40,444 bases of DNA. Source: an uncultured Bacillota bacterium. Its GTDB lineage: Bacteria; Bacillota; Clostridia; Christensenellales; Pumilibacteraceae. Positions within the stretch are counted from its first letter, which is position 1. Each line of letters starts with the position of its first letter. The stretch is from NCBI GenBank assembly GCA_949294845.1, contig CASFJH010000012.1, forward strand, positions 1 to 40,444, read 5' to 3'. A model generated the notes under the pieces. It was not told where the DNA came from. It saw nothing but the letters and a program-made list of their open reading frames with translations, and did not search any database. Below are positions 9,687-18,261 of this stretch, piece by piece. The position numbers were made by a program, and so were the translations under genes.

Positions 9687-10943
9687 TTACAGCGCGCAGA
9701 TATCGCGCCTGTAATGCATACCGTCGAAATATATATTGCTGATTCCCTTATATGCTTTGGTACGGGCTTCGGCAAGATTTCTGCCCATCGCGGTAACGCC
9801 TATGACTCTTCCGCCGTTGGTAACGAGCTGACCGTTGCTCACCGCGGTGCCGGCGTGAAACAGCATACAGTCTCCAACATCGCCGATGCGGATGGGAATA
9901 CCTTTCTGGTACTTGAGCGGATAACCTCCGCTTGCCGCAACGACGCAAACGCAGGCTTCGTCGCTCCACATGAATTTAATTTTATCGAGAGTGCCGTCTA
10001 TACACGCCTCGAATATCTCGAAGAGATCGTTCTTAAGCCGGGGCAGCACGACCTGCGTTTCGGGATCGCCGAACCGCGCGTTGTATTCGAGCACTTTGAT
10101 GCCGTCCGGACAGACCATCAGTCCGAAGTACAGCACGCCCTTAAACGTGCGGTTTTCGGCTTTCATCGCGCGCACCGTAGGCACGAAAATCGACTCGTAG
10201 GCCTCGGCAGCCATATCGGGCGTATACTTCAGCGATGGGCTGAAAGTCCCCATACCGCCGGTATTCAGCCCCTTGTCTCCGTCCAGCGCGCGCTTGTGGT
10301 CCTGGCTCGAGACCATCGGAACTACCGTTTCGCCGTCAGTAAACGCGAGCACGGACACTTCGAAGCCGGTGAGGACGTCCTCGATGACCACGCGTCTTCC
10401 GGCGTTGCCGAACGCCTTGTCCTCCATTATCTCCTTGAGCCCGTCGAACGCTTCGCGCCGCGTGGGACAAATGAGCACGCCCTTGCCGAGCGCAAGCCCG
10501 TCGGCCTTGATGACGACGGGAAGCTTGCAGGTTTCAATATATTCGCGCGCCTTTTCGTAATCGTCGAACGTCTCGTAGTCGGCCGTAGGTATGCCGTATT
10601 TTTTCATAAGACCTTTTGAAAAGACCTTGCTCGCCTCGATTACGGCAGCCTCGCTGCGCGGACCGAACGCTCTCAGTCCTTTGGCTTCGAGGCGATCGAC
10701 AAGCCCCAGCGCGAGAGGATCGTCCGGAGCGACTACGGTCATGTAAATATCGGAATGCTTCAATACGAAATCGACTATCCCGTCAAGATCGGTGGCTGAT
10801 ATGTCCACGTTTTCCGCTATTTCCGCGGTGCCGGCATTGCCCGGAGCGCAGTAAATTTTGCCGACCTGCGCGCTGCGGCGCAGCTTCCACGCGATAGCGT
10901 GCTCTCTGCCGCCGCCGCCTACGATAAGAATATTTTTCTTCAT
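9687..10943 (-). CDS. purD: Phosphoribosylamine--glycine ligase (GAR synthetase)
   Basis: ATP-grasp enzyme joining phosphoribosylamine and glycine (purine step 2). The 418-residue protein starts with the GARS signature MKKNILIVGGGGREHAIAWK, has the ATP-grasp segment VIKADGLALGKGV and the RFGDPETQ signature near residue 290. It is full length. It lies 13 bp after purH and 21 bp before purL in the purine operon. Confidence 0.97.
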   Translation of the reverse strand: MKKNILIVGGGGREHAIAWKLRRSAQVGKIYCAPGNAGTAEIAENVDISATDLDGIVDFVLKHSDIYMTVVAPDDPLALGLVDRLEAKGLRAFGPRSEAAVIEASKVFSKGLMKKYGIPTADYETFDDYEKAREYIETCKLPVVIKADGLALGKGVLICPTRREAFDGLKEIMEDKAFGNAGRRVVIEDVLTGFEVSVLAFTDGETVVPMVSSQDHKRALDGDKGLNTGGMGTFSPSLKYTPDMAAEAYESIFVPTVRAMKAENRTFKGVLYFGLMVCPDGIKVLEYNARFGDPETQVVLPRLKNDLFEIFEACIDGTLDKIKFMWSDEACVCVVAASGGYPLKYQKGIPIRIGDVGDCMLFHAGTAVSNGQLVTNGGRVIGVTAMGRNLAEARTKAYKGISNIYFDGMHYRRDICAL

Positions 10944-10956
10944 ACCTTCTCCGTTA

Positions 10957-12492
10957 TCAGTGCTTGAAGTGACGTTCGCCCACGAAAATCATGGCTATAC
11001 CGTACTTGTTGCACATATCTATGCTGTCCTGATCGCGTATGGAGCCACCCGGCTGTATGATAGCCGTAACGCCGGCTTTGCCGCACGCTTCCGCGCAGTC
11101 GTCGAACGGGAAAAACGCGTCTGACGCGACCACGGCGCCGCTTATTCTGTCTCCGGCGTGCTCTATCGCCTGCTGAGCCGCCCATATACGGTTTGTCTGA
11201 CCTGCGCCGATGCCGACCGAGCGGAAATCCTTTGCCGCTACTATCGCGTTCGATTTTGTGTGCTTGACGACCTTGTAAGCGAACTCGAGCTGAGCCATCT
11301 CCTCGTCGGTGGGCTTACGCTCGGTGACGCAGCGCACGTTGTCGTGCGAGAACAGCGACGTATCGCGGCTCTGTATAAGCAGTCCGCCGTTGACTTTTTT
11401 CATGTCGGTGCCGTCGCTTTCCACAACCCCTATCGTATCGAGCTTCAATATGCGTATGTTCTTTTTCTGCGACAGAATGGCAAACGCCTCGTCGGTATAG
11501 GAGGGCGCGATGACTATCTCGAGGAATATCTGCGACATATCAGTCGCGGTGTCGGCGTCAACCGTGCGGTTAAGAGCGACGATTCCGCCGAATATGCTTA
11601 CGGGATCGCACTCGTAAGCGGCCGCGTAAGCCTCGTGAACGGTCTTGCCCACGCCCACGCCGCAGGGATTGGCGTGCTTTACGGCGACGGCCGCCGGCTC
11701 GGTGAACTCTTTGAGCAGCTCGAGCGCGCCGTTGGCGTCGTTTATGTTATTGTACGAAAGCTCCTTTCCGTGAAGCTGCTCGGCATACGCTATCGAATTG
11801 GCGACCGGCAGCGGCTCGCGGTAAAACGCGGCGGTCTGGTGCGGATTTTCACCGTAGCGCAGATCCTGAACCTTTTCAAAGGCGAGCGCTATCTGATCGG
11901 GATAGCGGATGCCCAGCTTCTCGCGCATGAACGCCGATATCATCGAATCGTATACGGCGGTGTGCGTGAACACCTTGTACATCAGGCGGAAACGGAACGC
12001 CTCGTCCGCGGTGCCGTCGGCCAGCCGTGAAAGCACTTCGCCGTAATCGGACGGATCGACGACCACAGTCACGTCGCGGTAATTCTTCGCCGCCGAGCGC
12101 AGCATGGTGGGACCGCCTATATCGATATTTTCGATTGCGTCCTCCATAGTAACGTCGGGCTTGAGGATCGTCTCCTTGAACGGATAGAGATTGACCGCCA
12201 CTATATCTATGGTGTTTATTTTAAGCTCCTTAAGCTGGCGCATATGCTCTTTGTTACCGCGCATCGCCAGCAGTCCGGCGTGTACTGCCGGATGCAGGGT
12301 TTTCACTCGCCCGTCGAGGCACTCGGGAAACCCGGTTATCTCGGAAATGCCTATACAGCTCACTCCCGCTTCGGTAAGCGCTTTTGCCGTTCCTCCGGTA
12401 GAGATGATCTCGTACCCCAGCTTCACGAGTCCTTTTGCAAAGCCTACCACTCCGTCCTTCTTGCTCACGCTTATAAGCGCGCGTTTTACCAT
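10957..12492 (-). CDS. purH: Bifunctional AICAR formyltransferase / IMP cyclohydrolase
   Basis: Performs the last two steps to IMP. The N-terminal IMP cyclohydrolase (about 1-200) has the MGS-like STGGTAKAL and the GRVKTLHP segment. The C-terminal AICAR transformylase contains the catalytic KHANPCG and the SIFGGIVA and [11 protein letters not shown] segments. The 511 residues are the usual length. GGAGATA precedes the ATG. A 94-bp gap with a tandem duplication separates it from the upstream purN, the longest gap in the operon. Confidence 0.97.
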   Translation of the reverse strand: MVKRALISVSKKDGVVGFAKGLVKLGYEIISTGGTAKALTEAGVSCIGISEITGFPECLDGRVKTLHPAVHAGLLAMRGNKEHMRQLKELKINTIDIVAVNLYPFKETILKPDVTMEDAIENIDIGGPTMLRSAAKNYRDVTVVVDPSDYGEVLSRLADGTADEAFRFRLMYKVFTHTAVYDSMISAFMREKLGIRYPDQIALAFEKVQDLRYGENPHQTAAFYREPLPVANSIAYAEQLHGKELSYNNINDANGALELLKEFTEPAAVAVKHANPCGVGVGKTVHEAYAAAYECDPVSIFGGIVALNRTVDADTATDMSQIFLEIVIAPSYTDEAFAILSQKKNIRILKLDTIGVVESDGTDMKKVNGGLLIQSRDTSLFSHDNVRCVTERKPTDEEMAQLEFAYKVVKHTKSNAIVAAKDFRSVGIGAGQTNRIWAAQQAIEHAGDRISGAVVASDAFFPFDDCAEACGKAGVTAIIQPGGSIRDQDSIDMCNKYGIAMIFVGERHFKH

Positions 12493-12523
12493 CGGTATTA
12501 TCTCCTTAAAAAATATTTGTCAA

Positions 12524-12564
12524 AAACGAAATTCACGCGTGTGCCAGAAACGAAATTCACGCGT
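12524..12564. repeat. 24-bp tandem duplication between purN and purH
   Basis: AAACGAAATTCACGCGT occurs at 12524-12540 and 12548-12564 (period 24), each copy followed by RTGCC. It fills much of the 94-bp purN-purH gap. There is no T-run and no obvious hairpin. Confidence 0.7.
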
Positions 12565-12586
12565 ATGCCGCGCGTCCGCCTTTCGC

Positions 12587-13171
12587 CTACTTGTCACGGC
12601 AAAGCTCCGCGACCACCTGCGGCAGCAGAACGTGCTCGGCCTCCAGTACGCGTGCGGCGAGCGTTTCGGGCGTATCGCCCGGCTCCACAGGCACGCGCAC
12701 CTGTTTGATTATTTCGCCGGTGTCGGTGCCGCCGTCCACATAATGCACGGTAGCGCCCGAAACCTTCTCCCCCGCCTCTATGACCGCGCGGTGAACCCGT
12801 ATGCCGTAAAAGCCTTTGCCGCCGTAAGACGGAAGCAGCGCCGGATGAATGTTTATCGCGCGGCCTTTAAGCTTTTCGGCGGCAAACGGCGAAAGTATGC
12901 CGAGATACCCGGCAAGCACCACCAGCTCGGCGTTATATTCGTCGAGCAGTCTGAGAATCTCTCTGTCCCGCGCCTCGCCGTCGGCAAAGTCTGCTTTGGC
13001 GCACACCGCCGTAGGTATACCGCGCGCCGCCGCGCGCACAAGGCCGTATGCCTGAGCGTTGGAAGCGACGGTCAGTACGGCCTTTCCGTCGATTTCGCCG
13101 CGGTCGATAGCGTCAAGCACCGACTGCATATCGCTGCCCGAGCCTGAAATGAGAAAGGCTATACGCTTCAT
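12587..13171 (-). CDS. purN: Phosphoribosylglycinamide formyltransferase (folate-dependent)
   Basis: Transfers formyl from 10-formyl-THF to GAR (purine step 3). The chosen start at 13171 gives 194 residues beginning MKRIAFLISGSGSDMQ, the family N-terminus, and its ATG overlaps the purM stop as ATGA. A longer upstream frame would be Arg-rich and lies inside purM. The catalytic triad is visible: Asn and His in NIHPALLPSYGGKGFYG and Asp in the GGTDTGEII segment. 194 residues is normal. Confidence 0.96.
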   Translation of the reverse strand: MKRIAFLISGSGSDMQSVLDAIDRGEIDGKAVLTVASNAQAYGLVRAAARGIPTAVCAKADFADGEARDREILRLLDEYNAELVVLAGYLGILSPFAAEKLKGRAINIHPALLPSYGGKGFYGIRVHRAVIEAGEKVSGATVHYVDGGTDTGEIIKQVRVPVEPGDTPETLAARVLEAEHVLLPQVVAELCRDK

Positions 13172-14181
13172 AGCGATACGCCCGATCCGCTTACGGTGCG
13201 GCCGATAACAAAAGCTTTTTCGCCCAGCTTTTCGGCCGCGCGGCATACGTCGCCGGCAACGGCGGCGTCGACGCAAAGCACCATGCCTATGCCCATATTG
13301 AAGGTATTGAAAAGCTTGGCGTTGTCAAGGCCGCTGCGCTCGCGTATCAGCTTGTATACGGGCGGAGCGGTAAACGAATTGACGTCTATCTCGCACCCTA
13401 TCCCTTCGGGGAATATGCGCGGAATATTTTCGATGAATCCGCCGCCCGTGATATGCGCGATTCCCTTGATGTCGAAGCTCTTCAAAAGCTCGAGCACTGT
13501 GCGGACGTAAATGCGCGTCGGCCTTAAAAGCGCGTCGGCGTAGGTCTCGTTGAGCGTGCTGTCGAATTTTTCTATTTCGCTCTTATCCTCGCCGAAAAGC
13601 TTTCTTATAAGGCTGTAGCCGTTGCTGTGAACGCCCGTCGAACCAAGTCCCACGAGAACGTCTCCGGCAACTATTCTCTCGCCGTTTATTATCTTCTTTT
13701 TATCGGCAATGCCTACGCAGAAGCCTGCCAGATCGTACTCGCCCTCGGCGTAAAAGCCGGGCATTTCGGCAGTTTCGCCGCCGATAAGCGCGCAGCCCGA
13801 CTGACGGCAGCCTTCCGCAACGCCTGCGACGACCTTTTCGGCTACTTCGGGGTACAGCCGCCCCACCGCGTAATAATCGAGGAAGAACAGCGGCTTGGCG
13901 CCCTGACACACGACGTCGTTTACGCACATCGCAACGCAGTCGATGCCTATCGTGTCGTGGCGGCCGGTGATAAACGCGTATTTGAGCTTGGTTCCCACCC
14001 CGTCGGTGCCGGCTACCAGTACCGGCTCGGCAACCTTTTCGCCGGCTATCGAGTAAAAACCGCCGAACGAGCCGAGATCGCCCAGAACGTTTTCGTTAAA
14101 AGTCGAGGCGGTGTGTTTTTTTATAAGTTCTACGGCTTTGTATCCGCGCGTAACGTCCACGCCGGCTTCTTTGTAATCCAT
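13168..14181 (-). CDS. purM: Phosphoribosylformylglycinamidine cyclo-ligase (AIR synthetase)
   Basis: Closes the imidazole ring (FGAM to AIR, step 5). The 337-residue protein begins MDYKEAGVDVTRG, as in the family, and contains LVAGTDGVGTKLK, CVNDVVCQGA and GGETAEMPGFY. GGAGATATT precedes the ATG. It lies 22 bp after purC, and its stop overlaps the purN start. Confidence 0.97.
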   Translation of the reverse strand: MDYKEAGVDVTRGYKAVELIKKHTASTFNENVLGDLGSFGGFYSIAGEKVAEPVLVAGTDGVGTKLKYAFITGRHDTIGIDCVAMCVNDVVCQGAKPLFFLDYYAVGRLYPEVAEKVVAGVAEGCRQSGCALIGGETAEMPGFYAEGEYDLAGFCVGIADKKKIINGERIVAGDVLVGLGSTGVHSNGYSLIRKLFGEDKSEIEKFDSTLNETYADALLRPTRIYVRTVLELLKSFDIKGIAHITGGGFIENIPRIFPEGIGCEIDVNSFTAPPVYKLIRERSGLDNAKLFNTFNMGIGMVLCVDAAVAGDVCRAAEKLGEKAFVIGRTVSGSGVSL

Positions 14182-14203
14182 AATATCTCCTTTAGTTTAC
14201 GGC

Positions 14204-14917
14204 TCAGTTGAGGCCGAGACGGCGCATCATCTCCTGATATGCCTCCTCGACGCCGCCCATGTCGCGGCGGAAACGGTCCTTATCAAGTTTTTCCTTGGTG
14301 GTCGAATCCCAGAACCTGCAGGTGTCAGGGCTTATCTCGTCGGCCAGCAGTATGCGTCCCTTATAACGTCCGAACTCAAGCTTGAAATCCACGAGATCGA
14401 TATTGAGCTTTCTGAAGTAGTTTACCATATAGTCGTTTACGGCAAAAGCCATATCCGAAATGGTCTTGACCTCTTCGGGCGTGGCGAGCTCCATCGCGTA
14501 AGCGTGGTACTCGTTGATCATAGGATCGCCCAGCTCGTCGTTTTTATAGGAGAATTCGAGCACGGTGTGCGCCAGTACCTTGCCTTCGGGAATACCGAGG
14601 CGCTTGGACATCGAGCCTGCGGCAATGTTGCGCACTATGACCTCCAGCGGAACTATCTGAACTTTTTTTACGAGAGTTTCGCGCTCGGAGACCTCTTCAA
14701 TAAAATGCGTGGGAACGCCGGCCGCCTCGAGATTGCGGAACATAAAGTTAGACATACGGTTATTTACGACGCCCTTGCCGGCTATCGTACCCTTTTTGAG
14801 ACCGTTGAACGCCGTAGCGTCGTCCTTGTAGTCGACCAGTACCACGTCGGGAATATCGGTCGCCCAGACCTTCTTGGCCTTGCCTTCGTAAAGCTGCTCT
14901 TTTTTCGTGAATTCCAT
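14204..14917 (-). CDS. purC: Phosphoribosylaminoimidazole-succinocarboxamide synthase (SAICAR synthetase)
   Basis: Adds aspartate to CAIR (step 7). The 237 residues are typical of the short bacterial form. Family landmarks are [14 protein letters not shown] at the N-terminus, [14 protein letters not shown] in the middle and [10 protein letters not shown]...[14 protein letters not shown] in the nucleotide-binding half. AGGAG precedes the start. It is the second gene of the operon, 27 bp after purE. Confidence 0.97.
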   Translation of the reverse strand: MEFTKKEQLYEGKAKKVWATDIPDVVLVDYKDDATAFNGLKKGTIAGKGVVNNRMSNFMFRNLEAAGVPTHFIEEVSERETLVKKVQIVPLEVIVRNIAAGSMSKRLGIPEGKVLAHTVLEFSYKNDELGDPMINEYHAYAMELATPEEVKTISDMAFAVNDYMVNYFRKLNIDLVDFKLEFGRYKGRILLADEISPDTCRFWDSTTKEKLDKDRFRRDMGGVEEAYQEMMRRLGLN

Positions 14918-14944
14918 TTGTATATAACTCCTGAAAAAATTAAT

Positions 14945-15439
14945 TTACATATCCTTCAGCTCGCGGCGGAGCGCCTCGTCCGCGGCGAGCGTCTTTACGC
15001 GCTGTTCTTCCTTATACTCCCTGAGCTTTGCGCGCAGCTCGCCGTATCTGACCGACAGTATCTGCGCCGCAAGAACGCCGGCGTTTTCGCCGCCGTTGAC
15101 GGCGACCGTCGCGACCGGAACGCCTGCCGGCATCTGCACCATGCTAAGCAACGAATCGAGACCGCCCATCATGGAAGTCGCCACCGGCAGCGCTATGACA
15201 GGAAGCGCGGTGAACGCCGCTATCACTCCTGCCAGATGCGCCGCTTTGCCCGCAACGCCTATAAAAACTTCCGTTCCGGCGCGCTCCGCCGCTTCGACGT
15301 AAGCGTGCGTTTCGGCAGGCGTCCTGTGCGCGGACAAAACGCGTACTTCGCGCTGTACGCCCAGCTTGTCAAGAACTGCCAAAGCCGGCTTTACCACGTC
15401 GAAATCGCTCTTGCTGCCCATTATTATCGATACTTTCAT
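14945..15439 (-). CDS. purE: N5-carboxyaminoimidazole ribonucleotide mutase
   Basis: Catalytic subunit making CAIR (step 6). The GSKSDFDV phosphate-binding motif at residues 8-15, LSAHRTP and GVAGKAAHLAG are characteristic. The ATG at 15439 is preferred because AGGAG lies five bases upstream; an in-frame GTG two codons earlier (15445) abuts the Shine-Dalgarno. This gives 164 residues. It is the first gene of the purine operon. There is no purK in the window, so the enzyme could be the CO2-using class II type; that cannot be settled by eye. Confidence 0.96.
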   Translation of the reverse strand: MKVSIIMGSKSDFDVVKPALAVLDKLGVQREVRVLSAHRTPAETHAYVEAAERAGTEVFIGVAGKAAHLAGVIAAFTALPVIALPVATSMMGGLDSLLSMVQMPAGVPVATVAVNGGENAGVLAAQILSVRYGELRAKLREYKEEQRVKTLAADEALRRELKDM

Positions 15440-15463
15440 ATGCACTCCTTTATATACCAGATA

Positions 15464-15492
15464 ATTATACTAAATTGCCGCATAATAGTCAA
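15464..15492 (-). promoter_or_regulatory. Promoter of the purine operon
   Basis: On the minus strand, TTGACT (15487-15492), a 17-bp spacer and TATAAT (15464-15469). Transcription should start near 15457, leaving about 18 nt before the purE ATG. No purine riboswitch or attenuator fits, so control must act at initiation or elsewhere. Confidence 0.85.
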
Positions 15493-15662
15493 GTGATAAC
15501 GCGGCTGTACAGCCGGCCGTCGAAAACCCGGTTACCGCAGGATTGTCGCGCCGCCGAAAAGTCCGCCGGTCAACATAACAGCCGCGCCCGACTGCCGCCG
15601 AAAACATACTGACGGTACCGACCGGTTGCGGCGACGCGCCGCCGTCGGGTTTACAGCCAAAC
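15493..15662. other. Intergenic stretch with no recognised gene
   Basis: This lies between the purine operon promoter and the terminator of the purine permease. GC-rich; I see no open frame with a credible start, no hairpin with T-run and no tRNA. Confidence 0.5.
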
Positions 15663-15695
15663 AAAAAGGAGATTCCTTTACAGAACCTCCTTTTG
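15663..15695 (-). terminator. Intrinsic terminator of the purine permease gene
   Basis: On the minus strand, AAAAGGAG (15687-15694) pairs with CTCCTTTT (15664-15671) and is followed by TGTTTGG. It lies 17 bp past the permease stop and separates the permease transcript from the purE promoter. Confidence 0.65.
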
Positions 15696-15711
15696 AAATA
15701 CGCTATTCGGA

Positions 15712-17304
15712 TTACACCGCCAGCGGCACCAGGTACATGACGAGGAACAGCACGACGATGATGCCGGTAACGATAGATATCGTCCACTTCGGCTTTTCGA
15801 GCGGCTGCGCTTCAACTGCGGCGGGTGCGCCTTCGGCGGTTTCACCCTCGGCGGGAGCCGCGGCGGGAACAGCCTTTTTAGACTTGACGGAATAAATGAT
15901 CCAATCGATAACGTAGCAAACGATGTTGATGACAACGTAGGAGATAAGGCCTAAGCCGATACCGTCGGTTATCGAATAGAAGAACGGCATACCTGCGATC
16001 GTGATAAACGCGGGAACCGCCACGCGAACGTCATGGAAATCAACGTTGGATACGGTCGACATCATGAGCACGCCCACATAAACGAGTCCGCACGCGGCGG
16101 CCGCCGACGGAATGAACTTGAATACGGGCAGAATAAGAATGGATACGAGGAAGAGCAGCGCGGTTACGACCGAAGCAAAACCGGTCTTGCCGCCCTCGGC
16201 GACGCCGGTGCCGGATTCAACGAAAGTGGTGACGGTGGAAGTACCGAGGGAGGCGCCGGCAACGGTCGCGATGGCGTCGGCGAACATTGCGCGCTTGAAG
16301 CCGATAGGCTTACCCTTTTCGTCGATAAGGTTGGCTTTGGTAGCGCAGCCTACGAGCGTGCCGATCGTATCGAACATATCGATCATGCAGAAAGTGATAA
16401 CGAGCATTATAGTCGACATGACCGCTTCGCTGCGGAACGCGTTTGCAAAGTCGAACATGAAGAACGTGCCCTTTTCGGGATCGCGGCTGAAGAACTCGGC
16501 GAACTTCTCCCAGAACTTCCAGTCGTCGCCGTTGGTGAACACTTTGACGTCGGTTACGCCGAAAGGGATACCGATTATCGTGGCGGCAAGGATACCGATA
16601 AGCACCGAGCCTTTAACGCGGAACTTGGCAAGCACCGCGATTACGATAAGTCCGAACAGGAATACGACCGCGCCCTTGGCAAGAGCGGTGTCGGTGCCTT
16701 CTACAAACAGGTGCGTAAAGTTTACGAGGTCGACCTTGATGCCGTCCTGAGCCTTTACGATGCCTGCGTTCTGCAAACCTATAAAAGCAATGAACAAGCC
16801 GATGCCTACGGGTATCGCGCCTCTTATGCCGGCGGGGATACCTTCGAAAATACGCTCGCGGATGGTGACCAGCTCGCCGGTCTCTTTATCTCTGCCGCAA
16901 GGTATAAGCGTAAACGCCAAAAACAGCGCGCCGCTTATGAATACGATGGCGACCGCACCGCCGAAGACGTAACCGCCCACTCCGGCAAAGCCAACCAGAA
17001 CGAGCTGCATCTGCGTGTTGAGTCCCATGCCGGGCGCCTGCGCGTAAGGCACGTTTGCAAGCAACGCGGTGAGCAGCGTACCGATAAACGCTCCGAGCGC
17101 GGTAGCGAGGTACACGCTGTTCCACAACGAAGCGGCAGGGTTCGCTACTTCCCCGATGCCGGCCGTGATGGTGCTCGGGTTGACGACGAGTATGTACGCC
17201 ATTGCAAGGAACGTCGTAATACCGGCGATTACTTCAGTCGAGAAACTGCTTCCGCGTTCACGGATCTTGAAGTAACCGTCAAGTTTCTGTCCAAACTTGT
17301 TCAT
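15712..17304 (-). CDS. NCS2-family purine permease (AzgA/PbuG-like, guanine/hypoxanthine/adenine)
   Basis: Polytopic membrane protein of the AzgA branch. The signature EVIAGITTFLAMAYILVVNP lies near residue 25-45, and APGMGLN in the next membrane segments is the family substrate-site motif. About 12 or more hydrophobic segments follow, with GTSTVTTFVESGTGVAEGG in the second half. An Ala/Pro/Glu-rich linker precedes a final membrane segment that ends the protein. The start at 17304 (MNKFGQKLDGYFKIRERG) is preceded by GGAGG and gives 530 residues; the upstream extension lacks a ribosome site. It lies next to the purine operon but has its own promoter and terminator. Specificity among purine bases is inferred from family only. 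Confidence 0.92.
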   Translation of the reverse strand: MNKFGQKLDGYFKIRERGSSFSTEVIAGITTFLAMAYILVVNPSTITAGIGEVANPAASLWNSVYLATALGAFIGTLLTALLANVPYAQAPGMGLNTQMQLVLVGFAGVGGYVFGGAVAIVFISGALFLAFTLIPCGRDKETGELVTIRERIFEGIPAGIRGAIPVGIGLFIAFIGLQNAGIVKAQDGIKVDLVNFTHLFVEGTDTALAKGAVVFLFGLIVIAVLAKFRVKGSVLIGILAATIIGIPFGVTDVKVFTNGDDWKFWEKFAEFFSRDPEKGTFFMFDFANAFRSEAVMSTIMLVITFCMIDMFDTIGTLVGCATKANLIDEKGKPIGFKRAMFADAIATVAGASLGTSTVTTFVESGTGVAEGGKTGFASVVTALLFLVSILILPVFKFIPSAAAACGLVYVGVLMMSTVSNVDFHDVRVAVPAFITIAGMPFFYSITDGIGLGLISYVVINIVCYVIDWIIYSVKSKKAVPAAAPAEGETAEGAPAAVEAQPLEKPKWTISIVTGIIVVLFLVMYLVPLAV

Positions 17305-17316
17305 TTGTTTCCTCCG

Positions 17317-17349
17317 AAAAAAATTTTGCGTCCGCCTTAAACGGCAAAA
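17317..17349 (-). promoter_or_regulatory. Terminator-like hairpin in the purine-permease leader
   Basis: On the minus strand, TTTTGC (17344-17349) pairs with GCAAAA (17324-17329) around a 14-base loop that can form its own GCC/GGC pair. Seven T residues (17317-17323) follow, directly before the GGAGG of the permease. The position suggests attenuation; the stem is short, and no upstream aptamer is recognised in the roughly 10-nt remaining leader. Confidence 0.4.
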
Positions 17350-17364
17350 CAACAATACTGTAGT

Positions 17365-17394
17365 ATTATAACACAAGTCTTTCACATTTTGCAA
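17365..17394 (-). promoter_or_regulatory. Promoter of the purine permease
   Basis: On the minus strand, TTGCAA (17389-17394), an 18-bp spacer and TATAAT (17365-17370). Confidence 0.65.
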
Positions 17395-17494
17395 ACGTTT
17401 TTATCACAATTTCGACATTTTTTGAGTACGAAACGCCTTTTTCAAGCACCTGGAGCACCGGCGGCGCTCGTATCGTGCGGACGGCAAAAAACGC

Positions 17495-17523
17495 TTGCGC
17501 GGACGAGCCCCGTATGTTATAAT
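17495..17523 (+). promoter_or_regulatory. Promoter of the PP2C/kinase pair, placed for a leaderless mRNA
   Basis: TTGCGC (17495-17500), a 17-bp spacer and TATAAT (17518-17523). Only six bases separate the -10 element from the ATG at 17530, so the A of the start codon is the expected first nucleotide. Confidence 0.7.
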
Positions 17524-17529
17524 GGAATA

Positions 17530-18261
17530 ATGAAATTTCTGGTAAAAACGTTAACGTCGGTCGGCGGCCGCGAGACCAATCAGGACTGCGTAAGGGAGTT
17601 CTCCTCGCCCGACGCAGTATGCGCCGCCGTGTGCGACGGACTGGGCGCTTACGACGGTAGCGACGCCGCCGCGGAGATTGCCGCAAACACCATAGTGCGC
17701 GGCTACAGAAATTCGCCGGTGCGCGGAGACGACGCCGAGGCGCACAAGGCGCTCGTCAAGGCGGCGCACGACAAAATCGCCCAATACAAGGAATCCTGCG
17801 CCGACGCGTCGGGTATATGCACCACCGTCGCGTGCGCCGTAACCGACAGTTTCGGCACCGCCGTGGCGCATATAGGCGACAGCCGTATATACGAATTCCG
17901 CGGCGGCACGCTCAGACTGCTCACGCGCGACCATTCGCTCGCGCGCATCGCCGTTGACCGCGGCGAGATACTTATGTCCGACATAAGACGGCACAAGGAT
18001 CAGAACAAGCTTACACGCGTGCTCGGCGGCGATTATTACGTCGCCCCCGACTGCGACGTTCTCCCCCCTCTGGCGCCGGGAGACGGTCTCGTCATTTGCA
18101 CCGACGGTATGTGGGAATACGTTTACGAAGAGGATATCGAAGAGCTGTTTCCTCAATGCGATCCGCAGCAGCTTCTGACGCGTTTCGAGGAGATTATCGA
18201 CAGGCGCAAACGCAGGCATAACGACAATTATACCGCGGCCGTTATAAAGGCGGTGGAATGA
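17530..18261 (+). CDS. PP2C-family serine/threonine phosphatase (PrpC/Stp-like)
   Basis: Metal-dependent protein phosphatase of 243 residues. PP2C motifs in order: RETNQD (about 17-22), CDGLGAYDGSDAA with the metal-binding Asp, AHIGDSRIYEF, LLTRDHSLA, CTDGMWEY and the final DNYTAAVIK. The start at 17530 gives the family N-terminus; no Shine-Dalgarno precedes it, and the promoter -10 lies six bases upstream. It overlaps the kinase gene by four bases (ATGA), so the two are translationally coupled. It probably reverses that kinase's phosphorylations. Cytosolic: no membrane segment or signal peptide. Confidence 0.92.
   Translation: MKFLVKTLTSVGGRETNQDCVREFSSPDAVCAAVCDGLGAYDGSDAAAEIAANTIVRGYRNSPVRGDDAEAHKALVKAAHDKIAQYKESCADASGICTTVACAVTDSFGTAVAHIGDSRIYEFRGGTLRLLTRDHSLARIAVDRGEILMSDIRRHKDQNKLTRVLGGDYYVAPDCDVLPPLAPGDGLVICTDGMWEYVYEEDIEELFPQCDPQQLLTRFEEIIDRRKRRHNDNYTAAVIKAVE

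Noticed and set aside
9078..10619. Long plus-strand open frame opposite purL and purD
   Set aside because: Spans two recognised genes on the other strand; composition is typical of an antisense shadow in GC-rich DNA.
15440..15711. Purine riboswitch ahead of the purine operon
   Set aside because: The consensus promoter leaves only about 18 nt of leader before purE, and no aptamer-like core was found.
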